Assembly (NCBI GenBank): GCA_904502015.1
Contig: CAJGEA010000001.1
Span: 1 to 61,315, forward strand
DNA: 61,315 bases
Source: an uncultured Clostridia bacterium
GTDB lineage: Bacteria; Bacillota; Clostridia; Oscillospirales; CAG-272
Direction of reading: 5' to 3'
Program-made: the position numbers and the translations under genes
The notes under the pieces: model-generated
Told to the model about the DNA's origin: nothing
The model's input: the letters and a program-made list of their open reading frames with translations, nothing else
Database searches by the model: none
Shown: piece by piece, positions 59,725 through 61,315 of the stretch
How positions within the stretch are numbered: position 1 is the first letter of the stretch
Layout: each line of letters begins with the position of its first letter

Positions 59725-60575
59725 GGTAATTCTCCTTTCGGGTAAGAATATTTCATGTCTAAATTTCGGGTAATAACCGATCTGCCGCGCCAGGCGTAGG
59801 CGCGACGAGAAAACTCATCGTCACTCATTTCATTCAGGGTGGTTGGATCTATCGTGATCCGTCTGTTTTTTCGAAAAAAAGCGACTGGTGTGTCCTTGAC
59901 AAATTGATTGTGAGGGCAGACGGTCTGGCAGATATCACACCCCCATACGAGGGGATGACTGCGGAGAGCGGCTCGTTCTGACTCTGACAACACTCCCTTT
60001 TTTTGCGTTAGTGCCGACAGACAGATCCCATTGGGGGCGCTTTGCGCGGGGCAGGCACGGGTGCATTTCCCACATCTCTCACAAAGCGGCGGCGTAGACG
60101 GTATATCACACGCCGACATTTCCGTAACCTGCTCGAACGGCATATCGGTCACGATCTCCGCGATGAAAACGTAACTGCCCCACGTCGGGGTGATCAGCAG
60201 ATGATTCATACCTACCACACCGAGTCCCGCGCGAGCGGCAGCGTCCACCTCGGCAATGGGCGAATGATCCGAGAACAGCGCGAATCGGTGGTTGGGGAAG
60301 CGGTCGGTGAGGAAGGGCAGGAGAGCGTCGCCAAGCTCGCGGACGTATAGGTGGTAATCCTCGGATACGGCGTAGAGGGACACGTTGCGTTGCTCGTTCG
60401 CGATGTCCGAGGAAAGGACATAGGGCGCCGTAAAAAGGATCGCCGCTCCGCTTGTGGGAATACCCGCTCTGTCGAGGAGATAGGGGCGCATAATGCGACA
60501 CATAGACAAAGGAATGGCGCGTACGGGCAAGCCCACCTGCGCCTCGATCGTTTCGCATACAGTGCTTGCCATCAT
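59721..60575 (-). CDS. QueG-like iron-sulfur protein (epoxyqueuosine reductase family)
   Basis: A 284-residue protein with two 4Fe-4S clusters: CERCGKCTRACPAQSAPNG (about 164-182) and CDICQTVCPHN (about 210-220), preceded by a DUF1730-like domain with AGLGVVGMNHLLITPTWGSY. It resembles QueG, which reduces epoxyqueuosine in tRNA to queuosine, but is about 100 residues shorter and lacks the C-terminal HEAT-like domain, so the substrate may differ. AAAGGAAT precedes ATG 60575. It is coupled to addB. Confidence 0.85.
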   Translation of the reverse strand: MMASTVCETIEAQVGLPVRAIPLSMCRIMRPYLLDRAGIPTSGAAILFTAPYVLSSDIANEQRNVSLYAVSEDYHLYVRELGDALLPFLTDRFPNHRFALFSDHSPIAEVDAAARAGLGVVGMNHLLITPTWGSYVFIAEIVTDMPFEQVTEMSACDIPSTPPLCERCGKCTRACPAQSAPNGICLSALTQKKGVLSESERAALRSHPLVWGCDICQTVCPHNQFVKDTPVAFFRKNRRITIDPTTLNEMSDDEFSRRAYAWRGRSVITRNLDMKYSYPKGELP

Positions 60576-60612
60576 ACTGCCATTCCTTTCTATTATTTAT
60601 TTGTGAGAAAAA

Positions 60613-61315
60613 TCAGAATTTGTCTACGGGGTAGAGGATCTTGAGCTGGTTGATCTTGCTCTGGTACGCCGCCTGCTGCTTCTCCTGTGTGAGCTTGGCA
60701 AACAGCTCGGCGCGGATGTCAGCGTAGGCAATGGGCTCGGCGGCGTTCTTGGCGTTCAGACGGATGAGGTGGTAGCCAAACTGCGTCTTGACGGGGCCGC
60801 GAACCTCACCAACCTCCATCTCAAAGCAAGCCGTGTCAAACTCGGGCACCATCTGGCCGCGACCGAAATCGCCCAGATTACCGCCCTGAGCAGACGAGGG
60901 GCAAGTGCTGTTTTCCTTGGCAGCATCCTCAAAGGAGATTTCATCGCTCGTGATAGCGGCAAGAAGCTCGGCTGCCTTTTCCTCGGAATCCACGAGAATA
61001 TGGCTGGCGTTAACGGTCTCGCCTGCGTTGAAATCATCCTTGTGTTCATCATAGAACGCCTTAACCTCTTCTTCGCTCACGCGCACGCTCTCGACGCACT
61101 TGCCGATGGCGTACTCCATGAGGAGCTGCTCTTTAACGGCGGCGAGCTGATCCTTGAACGCCTGCTCCCGCTCGTAGAGATTGCGCTGAGCATCCAAAAG
61201 GAAGAGACGCTGTGCGATCAGCTGCTCAAGGATGGCGGCGCGACCCTGAGGGCTCTGGTAAGCCTGACCGTTGCGGCCCATAGCGGCGATGAAGCGGTTA
61301 ACGTCATCCTGCGTA
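60613..61315 (-). CDS. SurA/PrsA-type peptidylprolyl isomerase (N-terminus beyond window)
   Basis: At least 234 residues of a parvulin-type foldase; the frame runs off the right window edge, so the start is unseen. Seen: a SurA N-like helical part (DVNRFIAAMGRNGQAYQSPQ then AILEQLIAQRLFLLDAQRN) and the PpiC rotamase domain NASHILVDSEEKAAELL, STCPSSAQGGNLGDFGRGQM, VPEFDTACFEMEVGEV and QFGYHLIRL. These small Clostridial forms often lack a signal peptide and are cytoplasmic; here that cannot be judged. It is the first visible gene of the run leading into queG-like, addB, addA. Confidence 0.92.
   Translation of the reverse strand, partial: TQDDVNRFIAAMGRNGQAYQSPQGRAAILEQLIAQRLFLLDAQRNLYEREQAFKDQLAAVKEQLLMEYAIGKCVESVRVSEEEVKAFYDEHKDDFNAGETVNASHILVDSEEKAAELLAAITSDEISFEDAAKENSTCPSSAQGGNLGDFGRGQMVPEFDTACFEMEVGEVRGPVKTQFGYHLIRLNAKNAAEPIAYADIRAELFAKLTQEKQQAAYQSKINQLKILYPVDKF

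Noticed and set aside
52667..61315. A phage-defence island around addAB
   Set aside because: AddAB is the housekeeping recombination nuclease of Firmicutes and no restriction, toxin or other defence gene is adjacent.

Overview
This window looks like a chromosomal segment of a spore-forming member of the Firmicutes, class Clostridia. The evidence is an unmistakable sporulation sigma factor SigG, a Gram-positive PolC with N-terminal OB/PHP domains, AddAB instead of RecBCD, MecA, RbgA/YlqF, strong AGGAGG-type ribosome binding sites, and TTGACA/TATAAT promoters that mostly carry an extended -10 (TGNTATAAT). GC content looks intermediate and fairly even. I cannot place it below class. No prophage, insertion sequence, CRISPR array or rRNA was found. 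Most of the window is core housekeeping DNA.

Left part (1-12.4 kb): the N-terminal third of lon (minus strand) lies divergent to a DUF1385 membrane protein and nagB. Then come sigG and an unusual beta-propeller, glycosidase-like protein. The classical envelope/isoprenoid/translation run follows: pyrH, frr, uppS, cdsA, dxr, rseP, ispG.

Middle left (12.4-25.3 kb): polC and a DUF1643 protein; ruvC, an RlmI-like methyltransferase and an ECF transporter core (ecfA1, ecfA2, ecfT) behind one strong promoter; a divergent sigma-70 factor with a double zinc-ribbon protein; and a small lipoprotein, VanZ protein and phosphoesterase set.

Accessory stretch (25.3-32.8 kb): a PadR/DUF1700/DUF4097 envelope-sensing operon with a palindrome over its promoter; a divergent lipoprotein of the alkaline phosphatase/sulfatase superfamily; an isochorismatase-type hydrolase; a tRNA-Ser(CGA) locus surrounded by decayed tRNA copies and terminator-like hairpins; and an operon of an RluA-type pseudouridine synthase, a GH1 beta-glucosidase and an EEP-family phosphatase/nuclease.

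Minus-strand housekeeping block (32.8-45.4 kb): purA, clpX, clpP and tig (protein quality control), a phosphoesterase, then a seven-gene run reading apgM, lepB, ylqF, rnhB, yraN, dipeptidase, thrC.

Right part (45.5-61.3 kb): a membrane-anchored unknown, a large repeat-linker lipoprotein, a very large MacB-like ABC ATPase/permease fusion with a perfect inverted repeat at its promoter, a MecA adaptor, and the minus-strand operon PpiC/SurA-type foldase (cut by the window end), QueG-like Fe-S protein, addB, addA.

I see no multi-gene system here that I would call wholly new. The most unusual signals are the decayed tRNA-Ser tandem locus, the promoter-covering inverted repeat of the giant ABC transporter, the candidate forespore promoter of sigG, and several accessory surface proteins of unknown role.
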